Source: M3007 sp046299435 (lineage in GTDB: Bacteria; Bacteroidota; Bacteroidia; Chitinophagales; Saprospiraceae). From it: a stretch of DNA of 7,311 bases. The notes beneath the pieces are model-generated. The model was not told the origin of the DNA. It made no database searches and saw nothing but the letters and a program-made list of their open reading frames with translations. The DNA is taken from NCBI GenBank assembly GCA_046299435.1, contig JBKBIC010000239.1:1-7311 (forward strand). The letters run 5' to 3'. Positions within the stretch are counted from its first letter, which is position 1. Every line of letters begins with the position of its first letter. Below are positions 5,847 through 7,311 of this stretch, in pieces. The translations under genes and the position numbers were made by a program.

Positions 5847-6914
5847 TCACCCGCCAGCCCGCACGTTCACGCGCACGCCGTTGGCCTCTGCGTCGCCCAA
5901 AACCCGCAGCCGCTCGGTCAGAGCCAATCGGTCGCGGTCGGTCAGGCAGGAATATTTCAGCGCGAGGATTTCTCCCAACTCTTTGACAATCAAATCTTTG
6001 GGTTGCCAAAACGCGGTTTTGTGGTGCATCATGTCTGCCACCAACTCGTCTTTCATCGCCAACAATTCCGGCTCAAAAAGCGGGCACGAGCGCAGCGCAC
6101 GGCCAATCGTCGCCAACATTTTCAGGTGATGCCCGGCACCGAGTTGGCTGCAATGCCCACTCACGTCGGTCTGGATTTGCCAAACCGGATAGTCTGATTC
6201 GATGCTGTCAGTTGGGAAAGCAGCGAGGCAAGTTTGGATGAAAACATCGTCCTGCTCGCCGTCGGTTTTTGCCGCAAGTGCCTGAAAATGAGCATAGTCG
6301 GCAAACAAATTTGGCCGCAGGCCGTCGTCCGACATTTGCACGATGAAGCCCGGCAGCGCATCGTTCAGCCAGAAAAAATCAGGCGCAAAAGCGGCGTCGT
6401 TGCGCTCGCGGTGGGTCGCCAACGCCTCCGTCAACCGCTGTCGCAATCGCAAGCCCTCCCTGAAAACCTCAGCAAACGCCTCGTCGGCTTGGGCGTTTCC
6501 CATCGCGTTGGCCCAGCTGGGCAATTGCGAGGCGAGCGGTTTCCCAAAAAAACAGTCCATTTTTTTCCGCAAAAACCACGCGCCGAAATCCCCCTCCACA
6601 GGTTTGACAGCCGAGCCAAATACCCAGCCCACCGCCCCCTCAGCCGCTCGAACGTGCAGCCACGGCGACTGAAAAACCGAGTCGCCGACCTGTATTTGGG
6701 CTAAAAAATCGCTTACCTCGCCCAAATCAACCAAGCGTTCGCCGGGCTGGAGTTCGCGTAGCGGCACACCTTTTTCGCCGGGCGTTTCGAGCAAAATCGC
6801 CGGGCGAAAATCCGTGACCACCAGCCCGCCAGTCGGCGCGGTCGGTGGCTGGCCACAGGAAAAAAACAACAAGCACGCCGACACCGGGGCCAGCAAGAAT
6901 TTTAAGCATCCCAT
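5847..6914 (-). CDS. Lipoprotein with SH3-like N-terminal domain
   Basis: The 355-residue protein has a lipoprotein signal: a hydrophobic stretch (5-18) ending in the lipobox FFSC with C20 as the lipid-modified cysteine, followed by GQPPTAP, a flexible linker. It is probably anchored in the periplasm or outer membrane. Residues about 35-104 look like a bacterial SH3-like barrel, with VPLRELQPGERLVDLG (50-65), SPWLHVRA (83-90) and VGWVFGSAVKP (95-105). The rest (about 110-355) is mainly helical, rich in W, F and D, with a cysteine- and histidine-containing GHCSQLGAGHH segment and a later MMHHKTAF segment. I do not recognise this region and no catalytic motif is clear. The ATG at 6914 puts the signal peptide at the N-terminus. 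Its stop is 3 nt from the SLATT stop in convergent orientation, and it is divergent from the secreted protein at 6962. Confidence 0.87.
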   Translation of the reverse strand: MGCLKFLLAPVSACLLFFSCGQPPTAPTGGLVVTDFRPAILLETPGEKGVPLRELQPGERLVDLGEVSDFLAQIQVGDSVFQSPWLHVRAAEGAVGWVFGSAVKPVEGDFGAWFLRKKMDCFFGKPLASQLPSWANAMGNAQADEAFAEVFREGLRLRQRLTEALATHRERNDAAFAPDFFWLNDALPGFIVQMSDDGLRPNLFADYAHFQALAAKTDGEQDDVFIQTCLAAFPTDSIESDYPVWQIQTDVSGHCSQLGAGHHLKMLATIGRALRSCPLFEPELLAMKDELVADMMHHKTAFWQPKDLIVKELGEILALKYSCLTDRDRLALTERLRVLGDAEANGVRVNVRAGG

Positions 6915-6919
6915 GGGCG

Positions 6920-6927
6920 CAAAAATG
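6920..6927 (-). promoter_or_regulatory. Weak -7-like box (CATTTTTG) for the lipoprotein gene
   Basis: The minus strand reads CATTTTTG, one mismatch from TAnnTTTG, 5 nt before the lipoprotein ATG. Its position copies that of the exact box before the secreted-protein gene at 4426, which is the main reason to list it. Confidence 0.2.
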
Positions 6928-6936
6928 GTGATTGTT

Positions 6937-6944
6937 TACCTTCG
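6937..6944 (+). promoter_or_regulatory. Weak -7-like box (TACCTTCG) for the rightmost gene
   Basis: TACCTTCG is one mismatch from TAnnTTTG and ends 17 nt before the ATG at 6962, the same spacing as the box before the effector gene at 4530. No -33 element is visible. The 47-nt divergent intergenic region leaves little room elsewhere for a promoter. Confidence 0.25.
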
Positions 6945-6961
6945 CTGACAAAGCATTTCCG

Positions 6962-7311
6962 ATGCCCCCTCGACCTTTTTCCAAAACCTGCGCCGCCGCG
7001 CTGTTCGGCCTTTTCTTGCTGACAACCAATGCATTAGGCCAAATTTCCGACGATTTCTCCGACGGCGATTTCACCCAAAATCCCGCTTGGCAAGGCGACG
7101 CGGCACACTTCAAAATCAACACTGCCGGGCGGCTCCAACTCAACGCGCCGAGCGGCGGCACCTCTACGCTCGCCGTGCCGGTTTCCGTGCCGGACAGTGC
7201 GGTTTGGGGGTGTTTTTTCCAGTTGGATTTTGCGCCGTCCAACGCCAACCGGCTGCGTATTTACCTCATGGCCGACGGCGCAAACCTCTCACAATCAAAC
7301 GGTTACTACAT
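6962..7311 (+). CDS. Secreted protein of the Bacteroidota lamin-tail/T9SS-associated type, 5' part only
   Basis: An open frame begins at the ATG at 6962 and runs off the window, giving 116 complete residues. The first 24 or so form a signal peptide (PRPFSKTC, a hydrophobic AALFGLFLLTTNALG core, then Q), so the product is exported. The mature start, ISDDFSDGDFTQNPAWQGD, with later QLDFAPSNANRLRIYLMADG and NGYY, is a pattern I associate with large Bacteroidota surface or secreted proteins. These carry a concanavalin-like N-terminal domain, often followed by lamin-tail domains and a type IX secretion C-terminal signal. Those downstream domains cannot be seen here and are an expectation only. The gene is divergent from the SH3 lipoprotein across 47 nt. 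No stop occurs in frame before the window ends. Confidence 0.8.
   Translation, partial: MPPRPFSKTCAAALFGLFLLTTNALGQISDDFSDGDFTQNPAWQGDAAHFKINTAGRLQLNAPSGGTSTLAVPVSVPDSAVWGCFFQLDFAPSNANRLRIYLMADGANLSQSNGYY

Noticed and set aside
6234..6704. Plus-strand frame opposite the lipoprotein gene
   Set aside because: The minus strand encodes a lipobox and an SH3-like domain over the same bases, and the plus frame is basic and motif-free.

Overview
The window most likely comes from a member of the Bacteroidota, possibly a higher-GC lineage such as the Saprospiria; the lineage is an inference. The supporting signs are a start-proximal TAnnTTTG-type promoter box with no obvious Shine-Dalgarno sequences, a Bacteroidota-type secreted protein beginning at the right edge, a lipoprotein with an FFSC lipobox, and an EAD11-like domain of the kind common in Bacteroidota and cyanobacteria. 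Coding density is high and no stretch over 300 bases lacks a gene.

Positions 42-4426 form a run of minus-strand genes. Read in transcription order they are: a secreted protein of unknown function (3419-4426), GDP-L-fucose synthase (2451-3377), a coiled-coil PD-(D/E)XK nuclease-like protein with a nine-fold heptad repeat (1561-2400), mannose-1-phosphate guanylyltransferase (471-1553) and a DUF433 antitoxin-like protein (42-341). The two sugar-nucleotide enzymes act in one pathway (mannose-1-P to GDP-mannose, then GDP-4-keto-6-deoxymannose to GDP-fucose). The intermediate enzyme, GDP-mannose 4,6-dehydratase, is not in the window.

Positions 4530-5843 hold the most interesting part, a two-gene plus-strand cassette. 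The first gene encodes an EAD11-like adaptor domain fused to a TIR-like or nucleoside-deoxyribosyltransferase-like Rossmannoid domain, and is interrupted by a 10-N assembly gap. The second, 25 nt downstream, encodes a two-TM SLATT/DUF4231 membrane protein. A soluble putative nucleotide-processing effector next to a SLATT membrane effector has the architecture of a bacterial conflict or immune (abortive-infection-like) system. The first gene is visibly AT-richer than its neighbours, and the pair sits in the opposite orientation inside an otherwise minus-strand run.

To the right, a minus-strand lipoprotein with an SH3-like N-terminal domain (5847-6914) ends 3 nt from the SLATT stop. It is divergent from the start of a secreted protein that runs off the window (6962-7311).
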